A stretch of DNA of 64,000 bases from an uncultured Candidatus Nitrosopumilus sp. (GTDB taxonomy: Archaea > Thermoproteota > Nitrososphaeria > Nitrososphaerales > Nitrosopumilaceae): NCBI GenBank assembly GCA_951812655.1, contig OX638319.1:682001-746000 (forward strand), given 5' to 3'. The position numbers and the translations under genes are program-made. Positions 14,411 through 24,860 of this stretch are shown piece by piece. The first letter of the stretch is position 1. Each line of letters begins with the position of its first letter. Under the pieces are notes generated by a model, which saw only the letters and a list, made by a program, of their open reading frames with translations, was not told the DNA's origin and ran no database searches.

Positions 14411-15682
14411 TTGGAACTTCCACGAGGAATGAAGGACTTTGAAGGCGCCGAAAACGCAAACATTGAGCATGTGCGGTCTCATTTCAAAAAACTATCCGGT
14501 CTATACGGATTCTCGTTTATGGATCCGTCTCCAATCGAACTGCTTTCCACCCTGGAAACCAAATCCGGTCCTGCGATAAGAGATGAGATTTACTATTTCA
14601 AGGACAAGGGGGACAGGGAAGTTGCATTGCGCTTTGACTTTACTATGGGACTGACAAGATATGCTGCATCGCAAAAATCCATGAAGCTTCCCGCAAAGAT
14701 TTCCGCATTTGGTGGGGTGTTTAGATATGACGAGCCTCAAAAGGGACGGTATCGCTACTTTCACCAATGGGACCTCGAGGTATATGGAAAGGCAAACCTC
14801 GAATCTGAATCCGAAATTATAGAGATTACTTCCAGACTCTTTGACTCATTACTGCTTAAGGATATCACAATCGATATCAATCACAGGAATCTTGTCGAAT
14901 CATATATCAACAGGGTGTTTGGTTCTACTGAACCTCAGCTGGTCGCAGACATTTTGCGTGCAGTAGACAAGATTGCAAAAAAATCAAAGGAACAGATTCT
15001 CAAAGAGTTCGAGCAGAAGGGATACGAGACAGAGAAGATAGAAAAGATTTTGGAATTTTCGCAAATCAGGGGAACCGTTTCTGAAGTTGAGGCTGCCTTT
15101 GACACCGCCTTGCTGGAATCCTGGGATGATCTAAAGGCACTGATTGACTCTCTTGAAAACCGTGGAGTCTCCAATGTTCGAATCAACTTTGGAATAGTTC
15201 GAGGTCTGGACTATTATTCGGGTGTGGTCTTTGAGGTGTTTGACAAAAATTCCACTCTGGGTGCATTGGCGGGAGGCGGAAGATACGATACCCTGACCAA
15301 GGCCTTTGGGAGAGATGACCTTGGAGCCACTGGGGTTGCTGGAGGAGTGGAGAGAATCATTCTAACTATGCAAGAACAAAAAATCATTTCCGATAAGTCT
15401 GATGACCGGATTGCAGTACTGTACATCAATGAGGAAATGCAAAAGGTGGCATTATCCATTGCGTCCCTGCTGAGGCTAAACAACATTCCGACAGACATTG
15501 ATCTTGCGGGACGTAACATGAAAAAGCAGATGGACATTGCAACAAATGCTAAATTTGCAATCATTGTAGGTCCACAGGAACTGGAGAACGGAAATGTGGT
15601 TCTCAAGGATATGATTAACGGTACCGAGGGAACTATCTCGTTAGAAAAACTAACTGAGGATCCTAATCAGTTTCTAGTTTAG
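14411..15682 (+). CDS. hisS: Histidyl-tRNA synthetase
   Basis: This class II synthetase charges tRNA-His with histidine using ATP. The 423-residue protein shows motif 1 and the ALRFDFTMGLTRY region, motif 2 (FRYDEPQKGRYRYFHQWDLE), the histidine-binding GLDYYSGVVFE, and motif 3 (ATGVAGGVERI), followed by the anticodon-binding domain (about 325-420). The start is a TTG at 14411 just before ELPRGMKDF, the usual N-terminus. Its 3' end overlaps the convergent aIF6 gene by 9 bp. Confidence 0.95.
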   Translation: MELPRGMKDFEGAENANIEHVRSHFKKLSGLYGFSFMDPSPIELLSTLETKSGPAIRDEIYYFKDKGDREVALRFDFTMGLTRYAASQKSMKLPAKISAFGGVFRYDEPQKGRYRYFHQWDLEVYGKANLESESEIIEITSRLFDSLLLKDITIDINHRNLVESYINRVFGSTEPQLVADILRAVDKIAKKSKEQILKEFEQKGYETEKIEKILEFSQIRGTVSEVEAAFDTALLESWDDLKALIDSLENRGVSNVRINFGIVRGLDYYSGVVFEVFDKNSTLGALAGGGRYDTLTKAFGRDDLGATGVAGGVERIILTMQEQKIISDKSDDRIAVLYINEEMQKVALSIASLLRLNNIPTDIDLAGRNMKKQMDIATNAKFAIIVGPQELENGNVVLKDMINGTEGTISLEKLTEDPNQFLV

Positions 15683-16339
15683 GAATGCTCTTGTCAGGTT
15701 CATGATCTCGGGACCGCTTGTCAGTGAACCCACCACGATGCAGTTATTATTCGCAAGAATTCCTGATGAGACGTACGGAATGCCGTTGTTAATTGAGCTT
15801 GGCTCTACACTAACGCCCATGACGTTTGACACTGTCCTTATCTCTGCATCGCTGGCTCCGGGATGGATTGCAGCTCCGCTGTTGTTTGCGCTAAGTACTA
15901 CTCCTGATAGGTTCGAACCTGCTATCTTCTTTTGAACCACTTCCACTCCCAGCACGTCTGAGATTGTTCTGCAGTCTTCTTTTGATAGCAGAGTTGACAC
16001 AACAGCTCCCTTGTCATTTGCACAGATTACGTTTCCAAGTGCGTTAAACTTTGTATCCAATATCCCGACCTCTAAGTCTGTCACTTCCTTCAGGTAGTCG
16101 TACTCATTTTGATATGCAGTAGTTGGCAACAGAATGCCTTTGTTGTTCATCACTGATAATGCGCCAATCAGCCTGGTATTGGCAACTGCCGTATTGAGAA
16201 TTTCAATGTCAAGATATCCTGCAAGTTTTTCTGACTTTGTCTCTGCAAATCCCATTGGGACCAGTCCTATCTTGTCATTGACACTTATGTAGACTCCTAG
16301 GTTAGGTCCCCTGTACACGTCAAACTTGACAATATCCAT
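15674..16339 (-). CDS. eif6: Translation factor aIF6
   Basis: The 221-residue protein is the archaeal counterpart of eIF6, which binds the large ribosomal subunit and prevents premature subunit joining. It has the pentameric propeller pattern of five repeated segments with recurring ANN/AND turns (CANDKGAVV, SANNSGAAI, LANNNCIVVG). Start DIVKFDVYRGPNLGVYI and the length are typical. It converges with hisS, overlapping by 9 bp. Confidence 0.93.
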   Translation of the reverse strand: MDIVKFDVYRGPNLGVYISVNDKIGLVPMGFAETKSEKLAGYLDIEILNTAVANTRLIGALSVMNNKGILLPTTAYQNEYDYLKEVTDLEVGILDTKFNALGNVICANDKGAVVSTLLSKEDCRTISDVLGVEVVQKKIAGSNLSGVVLSANNSGAAIHPGASDAEIRTVSNVMGVSVEPSSINNGIPYVSSGILANNNCIVVGSLTSGPEIMNLTRAFLN

Positions 16340-16427
16340 ATCCCGAGAATTGAAAGTTCAGCGTTATGAACGTAAGGGAATTTCATTCCTGAATTAATCA
16401 CGGGTTCCTTCATGCAGAACGCATGTC

Positions 16428-16446
16428 TATCTAGCTTTAAATAATA
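16428..16446 (+). promoter_or_regulatory. Strong TATA promoter of ferredoxin 1
   Basis: TATCTAGCTTTAAATAATA is repeated without change upstream of the second ferredoxin gene. The TTTAAATAAT core (16436-16445) begins 30 nt before the ATG at 16466, as expected for a leaderless transcript. Confidence 0.75.
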
Positions 16447-16453
16447 ACCATAA

Positions 16454-16975
<522 letters not shown>

Positions 16976-17032
16976 GTCTGTGGGTCAAAATCAAACAATT
17001 CTTAATTTTCGAAATTTAGTCCCAACTAATTT

Positions 17033-17051
17033 TATCTAGCTTTAAATAATA
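17033..17051 (+). promoter_or_regulatory. Strong TATA promoter of ferredoxin 2
   Basis: This is an exact 19-bp copy of the element before ferredoxin 1. The TATA core TTTAAATAAT (17041-17050) begins 29 nt before the ATG at 17070. Each ferredoxin gene therefore appears to have its own promoter. Confidence 0.75.
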
Positions 17052-17069
17052 TTCTAAAACTATCTAGTC

Positions 17070-17618
17070 ATGGTAGATCTAGTTATACCAGAAGACTTTT
17101 GTCACAACGATGTAGAACCAACTGGAAAGACTAGCCACGCAGACGGTGAGAATCTTCACTTTATCTGGGGCGAAGGCAATTCAGAAGGAGCAGCGTTCTC
17201 AAACGATGATGTAAAGGCAGCCTATGAGGAAAGAGGAGAAGAACAAGTTCCCCTCGGAATTCACGGTACAACCGTTGCAGTCGATTGGGATTCCTGTGTA
17301 GCAGCTGGTGCATGCATGAGTGTATGTCCAGTTCAAACATTCCAATGGTTTAGAACCGAGAAAGACATTCCAGCAGCTGATTGTAAGGGTGAAACCTTTG
17401 AAGGCACTGGTTTGACAGAACAAGATGAAAGATTAGACTATACAGACAAATCACAACCAATCAGAGAACACGATTGTACGATTTGCATGGCCTGTCAAGA
17501 AATCTGTCCTGAAGGAGCAATCCGTATCGAGGCTTCTAACTTAGAATGGCACGAGAAAGCAGCTGGCATTTATGTGAAGATGCCATCTAGCGGTGGCGGA
17601 CCACACGCACACGATTAA
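17070..17618 (+). CDS. Sulfolobus-type 3Fe-4S/4Fe-4S ferredoxin, copy 2
   Basis: The 182-residue paralog of the preceding gene shares GEEQVPLG.. and [10 protein letters not shown]. The first cluster motif is CVAAGACMSVCP (second ligand Cys replaced by Ala, so a [3Fe-4S] site is even more likely), the second CTICMACQEICP. The N-terminal part keeps His residues (NDVEPTGKTSHADGENLHFI) and the C-terminus adds a His-containing tail (GGGPHAHD). The Asp/Ala difference at the first cluster suggests the two copies differ in redox behaviour. Confidence 0.9.
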   Translation: MVDLVIPEDFCHNDVEPTGKTSHADGENLHFIWGEGNSEGAAFSNDDVKAAYEERGEEQVPLGIHGTTVAVDWDSCVAAGACMSVCPVQTFQWFRTEKDIPAADCKGETFEGTGLTEQDERLDYTDKSQPIREHDCTICMACQEICPEGAIRIEASNLEWHEKAAGIYVKMPSSGGGPHAHD

Positions 17619-17619
17619 A

Positions 17620-17650
17620 GAATTTTTTTCTTTTTTCTTATTTTTCTATT
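17620..17650 (+). terminator. T-rich terminator after ferredoxin 2
   Basis: Several T runs (TTTTTTTCTTTTTTC, TTTTTC) follow the TAA stop, matching archaeal U-tract termination. Confidence 0.55.
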
Positions 17651-17690
17651 TACATCAACAGATTTTAATCGCTATTTTCAAAGAGTTTTT

Positions 17691-17774
17691 GCAGAGGTCG
17701 CCTAGCTCGGTAGGGCGCGGGCCTTGAGAGCCTGTGTGCGCAAGCATACGGGGGTTCAAATCCCTCTCTCTGCG
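17691..17774 (+). tRNA. tRNA-Ser (anticodon TGA)
   Basis: Acceptor strands GCAGAGG and TCTCTGC pair with one G-T, and the discriminator is G. The anticodon stem CGGGC/GCCTG closes the loop CTTGAGA, giving anticodon TGA. A long variable arm (around TGTGCGCAAGCATA) marks a class II tRNA. The T-arm has TTCAAAT. CCA is not encoded and no intron is seen. Confidence 0.9.
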
Positions 17775-17776
17775 TT

Positions 17777-18727
17777 TTAATTTTCTATACTTGCAAGCTC
17801 TGCAAGCATTGCGGAAAGCTGTATCTCAGAGTTTGCACCAACCAAAATCCTGTAATCATATTTTGCAATCACTTCCAAAATTTCTGCCAGCTTTTCATGC
17901 TTTGACTTGAACACTGCTGAATTGATATATTTTAAAAAGTCCGATTCAGACATTCCGTAAACCTTGATCAATTCTATCATTTGCTCTCTGGCTTCTGTCA
18001 CTTTACCCGAAAGAGCTGTTTTCAGAACCGTATCAACATCGCTTGTCTTTGTCAACCCTGCTGAAGCCTTTACGTTCTCTTGTGTGACTCCTCCAAGACT
18101 TGCAGTTGCCTGCATTAGATTAATGGCATGTCTTAGGTCTCCATCGGAATAGTCGTAGACTGCCTTTAGACCCTTTTTGTCTGCCTTCACCTTTTCTTTT
18201 TTGGCAATTTCTGAAAGCCTGCTGATTACATCCTCTTCTGGAATGGACGTAAACCTGAATGTGGCACATCTACTTTGAATGGGATCAATTATCTTTGAAA
18301 TGTTGTTTGCTATGAATATGAACCTGCAGATCTTTGCAGTATCCTCTATTATTCGTCTCAGTGCCGTCTGGGCATCAGATGTCATCTCATCAGCCTCGTC
18401 TAAAATTATGATCTTAAATGGAACCTCGTCCATTCCTGCAAATCTTGAAAACTTCTTTACTTTTTCTCTGACCATTCCGATTCCTCTCTCATCAGATGCA
18501 TTAAGTTCAAGCGTGTAGTTTTTGGCATGTTCTCCCAAGATCTGTCTAGAAATACATAGGGCAGTAGTTGTCTTTCCAACCCCTGCAGAACCAGAAAACA
18601 TCAGGTGAGGCATGTCTGCAGGATCCTTGATCAGGGCTTCCAGACTTCCAATAATTTCTGTCTGATTTACCACTTCTGAAAGTTTTGTAGGGCGATATTT
18701 TTCTACCCACATACCTGTTGAAGACAT
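17777..18727 (-). CDS. rfcS: Replication factor C small subunit
   Basis: This AAA+ clamp-loader subunit loads the PCNA ring together with the large subunit encoded at 42346. The 316-residue protein has RFC box II WVEKYRP, Walker A GSAGVGKT (46-53), Walker B with DEAD (110-113), and the SRC arginine-finger motif (QSRCATFRF). Length is normal for archaeal RfcS. The gene ends only 2 bp from the convergent tRNA-Ser. Confidence 0.95.
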   Translation of the reverse strand: MSSTGMWVEKYRPTKLSEVVNQTEIIGSLEALIKDPADMPHLMFSGSAGVGKTTTALCISRQILGEHAKNYTLELNASDERGIGMVREKVKKFSRFAGMDEVPFKIIILDEADEMTSDAQTALRRIIEDTAKICRFIFIANNISKIIDPIQSRCATFRFTSIPEEDVISRLSEIAKKEKVKADKKGLKAVYDYSDGDLRHAINLMQATASLGGVTQENVKASAGLTKTSDVDTVLKTALSGKVTEAREQMIELIKVYGMSESDFLKYINSAVFKSKHEKLAEILEVIAKYDYRILVGANSEIQLSAMLAELASIEN

Positions 18728-18918
18728 GAGTATTCCAGTCTAAATCCCATTAATAAATCCGAATTGGTTATTGCGATATACTGTAGGTTAAAATGAAAAT
18801 TTTAGGTAATTTGTACACTGCAGCCTCGGATTAATTAGGATCAATTGATCTCACAATATTGTTAACAGAATTGATCGATCCGATACTTGAGGATGTAAAT
18901 CAGACAAAGTGATCTTAA

Positions 18919-19437
18919 ATGGAAATTGATGAAGTTGAAAAAGTGCATTTGATAGGATATCGACTAAAGGACGCAAAGCTTACTATTAATCAGGATTTCA
19001 AATTCAATGTCGCTGGTATGAAAATTGAGGGGACCCAGGGTGATACCCATAATCTGCCTCAATGGATTGGCAAGATCTTATCTGACAATCACTTGGGAAC
19101 CCTTGATTCCCCTGACATGATTACCGAACTAAAGCAGGCGTTGTCCAAAGAAAAGATGGTTGGTGAATATCAAATGTCCACATTGGAACCTAGTTTTTAC
19201 ATCAAACTCAAAGAATCCATGAAAGAACTGAATCGTGATGACTATGACAAGGTGGAGAGTATGATGCTGGAATTGTTTAGGATGAGAAGAGGCAAGTTAG
19301 TAAGAATTGCAGATTCGATAAAGCTAAATTCTGAATTATATGGCAAGCTAACTGTTGAGGAAAATGTATTCTACAAAACAATTTATGATAACAGTAAAGA
19401 ATTTGAGAGACAAGTCACTGGTGACCTAAATGAGTAG
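18919..19437 (+). CDS. GINS-family replication factor
   Basis: The 172-residue protein is called as GINS from its helical C-terminal part (LEPSFYIKLKESMKELNRDD, then LMLELFRMRRGKLVRIAD-like sequence) and from its position directly before mcm, with an 8-bp overlap. GINS binds MCM and GAN/Cdc45 to form the archaeal replicative helicase complex. A small beta domain appears to come first, so the B-A order of Gins23 is possible; Gins23 versus Gins51 is not decided here. Confidence 0.7.
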   Translation: MEIDEVEKVHLIGYRLKDAKLTINQDFKFNVAGMKIEGTQGDTHNLPQWIGKILSDNHLGTLDSPDMITELKQALSKEKMVGEYQMSTLEPSFYIKLKESMKELNRDDYDKVESMMLELFRMRRGKLVRIADSIKLNSELYGKLTVEENVFYKTIYDNSKEFERQVTGDLNE

Positions 19438-21517
19438 CGCACAAGCAAGTACGTTCACAGACTCTGCTTTGTCAGACAAAGTAAAAGAATTCCTTATGCG
19501 ATTCAAGGACAAGAATGGCGAATACAAGTACGTAAACGCAATAGATGAGATGATGCCAAAGAATGCAAAATACATCATCGTTGATTATAATGATCTAGTG
19601 GTGGAACCACAAATTGAAATCATATTTTCTGAAAATCCTGACAGACTATTTGATGCGTTTTCCAGAGCTATCAAGGAAACACTTCAGACAAGATTCTCTG
19701 ATTATGCAGAAAAAATCAAAGATGAAGTCCGTGTCAGACTGATCAACTTTCCACTTGAGCGAAGTCTGAGACAGATTACTGCTGAAACAATTGGACATAT
19801 CACCAGTGTTTCTGGAATGGTTGTTAGAGCTTCAGAGGTAAAACCACTCGCAAAGGAATTAGTTTTTGTATGTCCTGATGAACATCCTACTAAAGTAATT
19901 CAGCTTAAGGGAATGGATGTCAAGCTTCCAGTAGTGTGCGATAATCCAAGCTGCAAGCACAGGGATTTTGAGCTAAAGCCCGAGGCCAGTAAATTTATTG
20001 ATTTTCAGATATTGAGGTTACAGGAACTTCCGGAGGACCTTCCTCCTGGACAGCTTCCTCATTACATAGATGTGACGACCAGACAGGATCTGGTGGACAA
20101 TTCGAGACCTGGTGATAGGATAATCCTTACTGGTGTAGTACGTGTAGAACAAGAATCTGTTGCAGGTGTTCAGAGAGGACATAGCGGATTATATCGGTTG
20201 AGAATTGAGGGAAACAATATTGAGTTTTTGAGTGGTCGTGGTTCAAAGACTGACAGAAAGATCGGAAGGGAAGAAATTTCTCCTGAGGAAGAAAAAATAA
20301 TCAAGTCATTAAGTCAAAGTTCTGATGTATATCAAAAGCTAGTTGACTCGTTTGCTCCACATATTCAAGGCCAGGCATTGATCAAAGAAGCCATCTTGTT
20401 ACTTATCGTGGGTTCCAATCAGAGGTTGCTTGGTGACGGTAGCAAGATTCGTGGGGATATCAACGTGTTTCTTGTCGGGGATCCTGGTACTGCAAAAAGT
20501 GAGATGCTAAAGTTTTGTGCAAGAATTGCACCCCGAGGATTGTATACTTCTGGTAGGGGTTCTACAGCTGCAGGACTTACCGCTGCTGTCGTACGTGATA
20601 AAACTGGGATCATGATGCTAGAAGCCGGTGCTGTTGTACTTGGTGATCAGGGACTTGTAAGCATAGATGAATTTGACAAGATGAAACCCGAGGACAGAAG
20701 TGCATTACACGAAGTCATGGAACAACAGTCTGCAAGTATCGCTAAAGGTGGAATAGTTGCTACATTAAACGCGAGAACTTCGATCTTGGCTGCAGCAAAC
20801 CCGATGTATGGAAAATATGATCCATTCAAAAATATCACGGAAAATGTAAATCTGCCAATTCCATTGCTTACTCGATTTGATTTGATCTTTGTTGTGAGGG
20901 ATATACCTACCAAAGAACGAGATGAATCCATTGCAAGGCACATAATTCAAAGGAATACAAAGCAAGGTACTGACAAAAAGTCAGTCATCGAAGTTGACTT
21001 GCTAACAAAATATCTCTCATACGCTAAACGTGGTGTTCCGGAACTGACCAAGGAGGCTGAAGACAAAATTTTGTCATATTATCTTCAAATGAGAAACGTT
21101 GAATCTGAAGAGATGATCACTGTTACGCCAAGGCAGTTGGAGGGAATTATTCGTCTTTCTACTGCCAGGGCAAGAATACTGATGAAAGACAAGGTGGAAG
21201 CAGAAGATGCCGAGCGAGCCATATTTCTAATTCAGAGCATGTTACAGGATGCAGGTGTTGATGTCAATACTGGAAAAGTTGACCTTGGTGTACTCCAAGG
21301 AAAGCCACGTAGTGAGATCTCAAAAATGCAGCTGTTTATGGATATACTCAAGGGTCTTGAGGGGGATAACAAGGTACCAGTGGATGAAAAAACATTTGTG
21401 CAAGAACTCGAAAAAAGTGATAAGTTTACCGAAGAGGAAGCTAGAAACTACATTCGAAGAATGCTCAGAGAAGCATCTATTTATGAATCAAAACCCGGTC
21501 ACTATAACCGAGTATGA
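19430..21517 (+). CDS. mcm: MCM replicative DNA helicase
   Basis: The 695-residue AAA+ helicase unwinds DNA ahead of the fork. It shows the N-terminal domain with a zinc site (Cys near CPDEHP and CDNPSCKHRDF, about 148-180), Walker A GDPGTAKSEM (from about 350), Walker B SIDEFDKM (about 411-418), sensor 1 LAAANP, the arginine finger LLTRFD (about 480), and a C-terminal winged helix. It overlaps the GINS gene upstream and hel308 downstream (ATGA), indicating an operon. Confidence 0.96.
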   Translation: MSSAQASTFTDSALSDKVKEFLMRFKDKNGEYKYVNAIDEMMPKNAKYIIVDYNDLVVEPQIEIIFSENPDRLFDAFSRAIKETLQTRFSDYAEKIKDEVRVRLINFPLERSLRQITAETIGHITSVSGMVVRASEVKPLAKELVFVCPDEHPTKVIQLKGMDVKLPVVCDNPSCKHRDFELKPEASKFIDFQILRLQELPEDLPPGQLPHYIDVTTRQDLVDNSRPGDRIILTGVVRVEQESVAGVQRGHSGLYRLRIEGNNIEFLSGRGSKTDRKIGREEISPEEEKIIKSLSQSSDVYQKLVDSFAPHIQGQALIKEAILLLIVGSNQRLLGDGSKIRGDINVFLVGDPGTAKSEMLKFCARIAPRGLYTSGRGSTAAGLTAAVVRDKTGIMMLEAGAVVLGDQGLVSIDEFDKMKPEDRSALHEVMEQQSASIAKGGIVATLNARTSILAAANPMYGKYDPFKNITENVNLPIPLLTRFDLIFVVRDIPTKERDESIARHIIQRNTKQGTDKKSVIEVDLLTKYLSYAKRGVPELTKEAEDKILSYYLQMRNVESEEMITVTPRQLEGIIRLSTARARILMKDKVEAEDAERAIFLIQSMLQDAGVDVNTGKVDLGVLQGKPRSEISKMQLFMDILKGLEGDNKVPVDEKTFVQELEKSDKFTEEEARNYIRRMLREASIYESKPGHYNRV

Positions 21518-23640
21518 ACATAGAGAAACTGGATCTTTCTGATGCTGCAATTGATTTTCTAAAATTACAGGGTTTCAAAAAACTATATCCGCCACAAGCA
21601 GACAGTGTTGAATCTGGATTACTTGACGGAAAAAGCATCCTCGTATCTGCTCCCACTGCGAGCGGAAAGACTCTGATTGCAATGCTTGCGATGCTTAGTT
21701 ACCTCTCAAAGAACAAGGGCAAGGTAATCTATCTCAGTCCTCTACGGGCGTTGGCTGCTGAAAAGTTTTCAGAGTTTAAAAAATTAGAAAAAATTTCGAT
21801 GGGAAACAGAGTGAAAGTTGCGATATCTACAGGCGACTTTGAAAACATTGAAAAAAATCTGGAGAAAAGCAACGTGCTGATTTTGACAAATGAAAAAATG
21901 GATTCCATTATCAGACATGGTGCTGAATGGGTCGAAGACATTGGATTGGTGATTTCTGATGAGGTACACTTGATCGGAGACGAAAACAGAGGCCCTACAC
22001 TTGAGATGATCCTTACACAGCTGAAATTGCTTGATTCAAAGCCTCAGATTGTAGGCCTGAGTGCCACGATTACCAATTCTGATGAGATTGCGGATTGGCT
22101 TGGCTGCAGTCTTGTAAAAAATGACTGGCGACCTGTTCCGCTCTCAGAGGGAGTATGTGATGGAGGCACGATAACCATGAGTGATGGTAAAACCTCCGAA
22201 GTTGACCTCAGTCTTAGGGGGACTCCTATTGATCTAGGTGTACAATCCGTCCAACAAGGAGGACAGTCGTTGGTATTTGCAGAAACCAGAGCTCGCTCCA
22301 AGTCTCTTGCCACAAAAGCATCTGATGTCATATCTCAAATGCTGGAAAAAAAAGAAATTACTAAATTAACAAAGATTTCAAAAAAACTTCTCACTGAAAA
22401 TGAACATACTGAATTGGTAAAAACTCTGGCACTACTCGTGAAAAAGGGAGTTGCATTTCATCATGCTGGATTAAATCAAAGATGTCGGGAAATTATAGAG
22501 GAGGAATTTCGAAACGGTGCGATAAAGTTATTGTCCTCAACTCCCACGTTGGCAGCTGGTGTCAATCTTCCTGCACGAAGGGTAGTGATATCAAACATTA
22601 ATCGATACAATGCCAAAGTTGGAGCAAATAGGCCTATTAGTATTCTGGAATACAAACAGCTTTGTGGAAGAGCGGGGAGGCCGCAATATGATGATTATGG
22701 AGAATCAATTATTGTCGGAAATGGTAACACTGATGATCTTATTGAATATTATATCAACGGCGAACCCGAACCAATTGTATCTAAGATCACCGACGACAAA
22801 TCCTTTCGCACTCACATTCTCAGTGTCATAGTTACGCATCCTGGAATCAAGAAAGAAGAAATCTTGGAATTCTTTTTACAAACTCTTGGTGGACTGCAAT
22901 CTCGTAAACCAACAATAAAATTTGCAATTGACATATCACTGCGTTTTCTTTCAAGTAAATTTCTGATAATCAAAAAAGGTGAAAGATATGCAGCTACAGA
23001 ATTTGGAAAAAAAACATCCATGCTGTACATTGATCCTCTTACTGCAACATACTTTAGGGATTCAGTAGAAGATGTATCCAAAGAAAGAAAACACACGTTT
23101 GGTTATTTACATCTAATAACAAACTGCGAGGAATTTTTTCCAAAATTCTCGCTTCGACAAAAAGACTATGAATCTGCAAGTATGATGATTGAAAATCATT
23201 CTTCAGAACTACTTGAACCTATTTCGGAATATGATTGCTCAAGAAGCCTATTGGCACTGCAGTCCTGGATTACAGAATCCACCGAGTTGTCTCTGTCTGA
23301 TAACCTTGGAATAGAGTCTGGGGATATGCACAGGATGACTGAGAATGCAGATTGGCTTGTATACTGTCTTAGGGAGATTTCCAAGCATGTTGAAAGGCCA
23401 GATCTACTTGAGGAACTAGATGATTTGAGAAAAAGGGTGGTTTATGGAATTCGTGAGGAACTACTTGACCTCGTAAAAGTTAAGGGAATAGGAAGAGTCC
23501 GATCAAGAATTCTTTTCAAACATGGTGTAGAGAACTTGGATGATTTGAGAAAAATCCCTGTGAACAAATTAGGCGAAATAGACAAGATTGGCTCTACCAT
23601 CGCTGATAACATTAAGGCAGAGTTACGAAAGGTTAGATGA
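21514..23640 (+). CDS. hel308: Hel308-type superfamily 2 DNA helicase
   Basis: The 708-residue repair helicase is expected to unwind lagging strands at stalled forks. Motifs: Q-motif GFKKLYPPQ, Walker A APTASGKT (about 46-53), motif II DEVH (about 149-152), motif III SATITN, motif VI QLCGRAGRPQYD, and a C-terminal helix-hairpin-helix region (VKGIGRVRSRILFKHGVENL). It starts within the mcm stop (ATGA overlap), placing it in the replication operon. Confidence 0.93.
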   Translation: MNIEKLDLSDAAIDFLKLQGFKKLYPPQADSVESGLLDGKSILVSAPTASGKTLIAMLAMLSYLSKNKGKVIYLSPLRALAAEKFSEFKKLEKISMGNRVKVAISTGDFENIEKNLEKSNVLILTNEKMDSIIRHGAEWVEDIGLVISDEVHLIGDENRGPTLEMILTQLKLLDSKPQIVGLSATITNSDEIADWLGCSLVKNDWRPVPLSEGVCDGGTITMSDGKTSEVDLSLRGTPIDLGVQSVQQGGQSLVFAETRARSKSLATKASDVISQMLEKKEITKLTKISKKLLTENEHTELVKTLALLVKKGVAFHHAGLNQRCREIIEEEFRNGAIKLLSSTPTLAAGVNLPARRVVISNINRYNAKVGANRPISILEYKQLCGRAGRPQYDDYGESIIVGNGNTDDLIEYYINGEPEPIVSKITDDKSFRTHILSVIVTHPGIKKEEILEFFLQTLGGLQSRKPTIKFAIDISLRFLSSKFLIIKKGERYAATEFGKKTSMLYIDPLTATYFRDSVEDVSKERKHTFGYLHLITNCEEFFPKFSLRQKDYESASMMIENHSSELLEPISEYDCSRSLLALQSWITESTELSLSDNLGIESGDMHRMTENADWLVYCLREISKHVERPDLLEELDDLRKRVVYGIREELLDLVKVKGIGRVRSRILFKHGVENLDDLRKIPVNKLGEIDKIGSTIADNIKAELRKVR

Positions 23641-24633
23641 TTGATCGAATTAATTGCACCATCCATAATCTCTTGCGTTGCAGCATTTCTTGTTGTATTT
23701 TCCACAACTCCGAAACTGATCAAATTTTTAGAAAAAAGAAATATTTCAGTTAAAGATGTCAACAAAAAAGGAAATGTTTTTGTTGCAAGGCCTGGGGGCC
23801 CTGCAATTATTGCAGGAATTGTCACATCTGAAATAATTCTCTATGCGTTTTTACAAATGAATGAAATTCTAGCCGTACTGATTACTACATCTGCCGCATT
23901 CGTGATCGGATATATTGATGACAGAAAAGTAATGGGAGGATGGTTTAAGCCTGTGGCACTTGCCTTTGCAGCAATTCCCATAATCGCACTTGGAACGTAT
24001 GATACAAATCTGGCGTTTCCACTGTTTGGGACTGTACAGATTCCTGCATTGTATCTTGCATTGATAATTTTTATGATTCCTATTACTGGAAATACAATCA
24101 ATTCCATTGATGTCTTAAATGGTGTTGCCAGTGGTTTTATTGCAATTGCAGGTTTTTCTTTGTCTATTTCTTTGATAATAATACAAAATTACGAGATTGC
24201 TGTGATTAGCTTGCCTCTGGCATTTGCTTCATTGGCATTTTACAAGTATCACAAGATTCCAAGTAAAATATTCCCCGGTGATTCTGGAGCGTTGACACTT
24301 GGTGCAATGTATGGTGCAATTGCCATAGTTGGTGGTGTGGAAGTCATTGCAGCTGTGGCATTATTACCTGCAGTGATTAACTCATTTCTGTTTCTCTCAA
24401 GTGTTAGGAGAATCGTCGAGCATAGACAAATACCGGGAAAACCTGTAGGTCACACCGAAGACTTTAGGTTAATGGCTACTGATGAAAAAAAGGCACCTGT
24501 AACCCTAGTGAGATTGATTCTTGCATCCAGACCGTTATCTGAAAGACAAGTCTGTTTAATAATATTCAAGCTGGCTCTTTTTTCAGGCATTCTGGCTGTA
24601 ATTACTTCATTAATGATGGATGTCTCTTTATGA
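23641..24633 (+). CDS. Glycosyltransferase family 4 (MraY/AglH-like phosphosugar transferase)
   Basis: This polytopic membrane enzyme (330 residues, about 9-10 helices) belongs to the family transferring a sugar-1-phosphate from a UDP-sugar to a polyprenyl/dolichyl phosphate. It has the conserved motifs RPGGPAI, GYIDDRK (catalytic Asp-Asp), NTINSIDVLNGVASG and FPGDSGAL, plus a late His (GHTEDF). In archaea it starts lipid-linked glycan assembly for N-glycosylation. The TTG start follows the hel308 stop immediately, so it is likely translated from the same mRNA. Confidence 0.85.
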   Translation: MIELIAPSIISCVAAFLVVFSTTPKLIKFLEKRNISVKDVNKKGNVFVARPGGPAIIAGIVTSEIILYAFLQMNEILAVLITTSAAFVIGYIDDRKVMGGWFKPVALAFAAIPIIALGTYDTNLAFPLFGTVQIPALYLALIIFMIPITGNTINSIDVLNGVASGFIAIAGFSLSISLIIIQNYEIAVISLPLAFASLAFYKYHKIPSKIFPGDSGALTLGAMYGAIAIVGGVEVIAAVALLPAVINSFLFLSSVRRIVEHRQIPGKPVGHTEDFRLMATDEKKAPVTLVRLILASRPLSERQVCLIIFKLALFSGILAVITSLMMDVSL

Positions 24634-24860
24634 AATTGGGTCTGTTTGGATTTCTATTTGTGATGTGGTTATTGATTCTTGTTGGCGGTGGCATCGTGGT
24701 CGTAATTCTGGGTCCAATATCTGTATCTGAATTTGGCAATCTTAATTGGTTTGTGGCGTCTTCGATCAAGGCTACTTTGGCCATAATTCTTGTTATTGCA
24801 TGGATCTATATTTTGTCAAAAATTAAAAATCTAATTTTCAATAAGGAGATAAAATCCTAG
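24630..24860 (+). CDS. Small two-helix membrane protein
   Basis: The 76-residue protein has two hydrophobic helices (about 3-27 and 45-65) separated by a short polar loop, and a basic C-terminal end. It overlaps the glycosyltransferase gene by ATGA, so it is probably the last gene of that operon. Its stop shares the tetranucleotide CTAG with the convergent acetyltransferase gene. Function unknown. Confidence 0.65.
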   Translation: MKLGLFGFLFVMWLLILVGGGIVVVILGPISVSEFGNLNWFVASSIKATLAIILVIAWIYILSKIKNLIFNKEIKS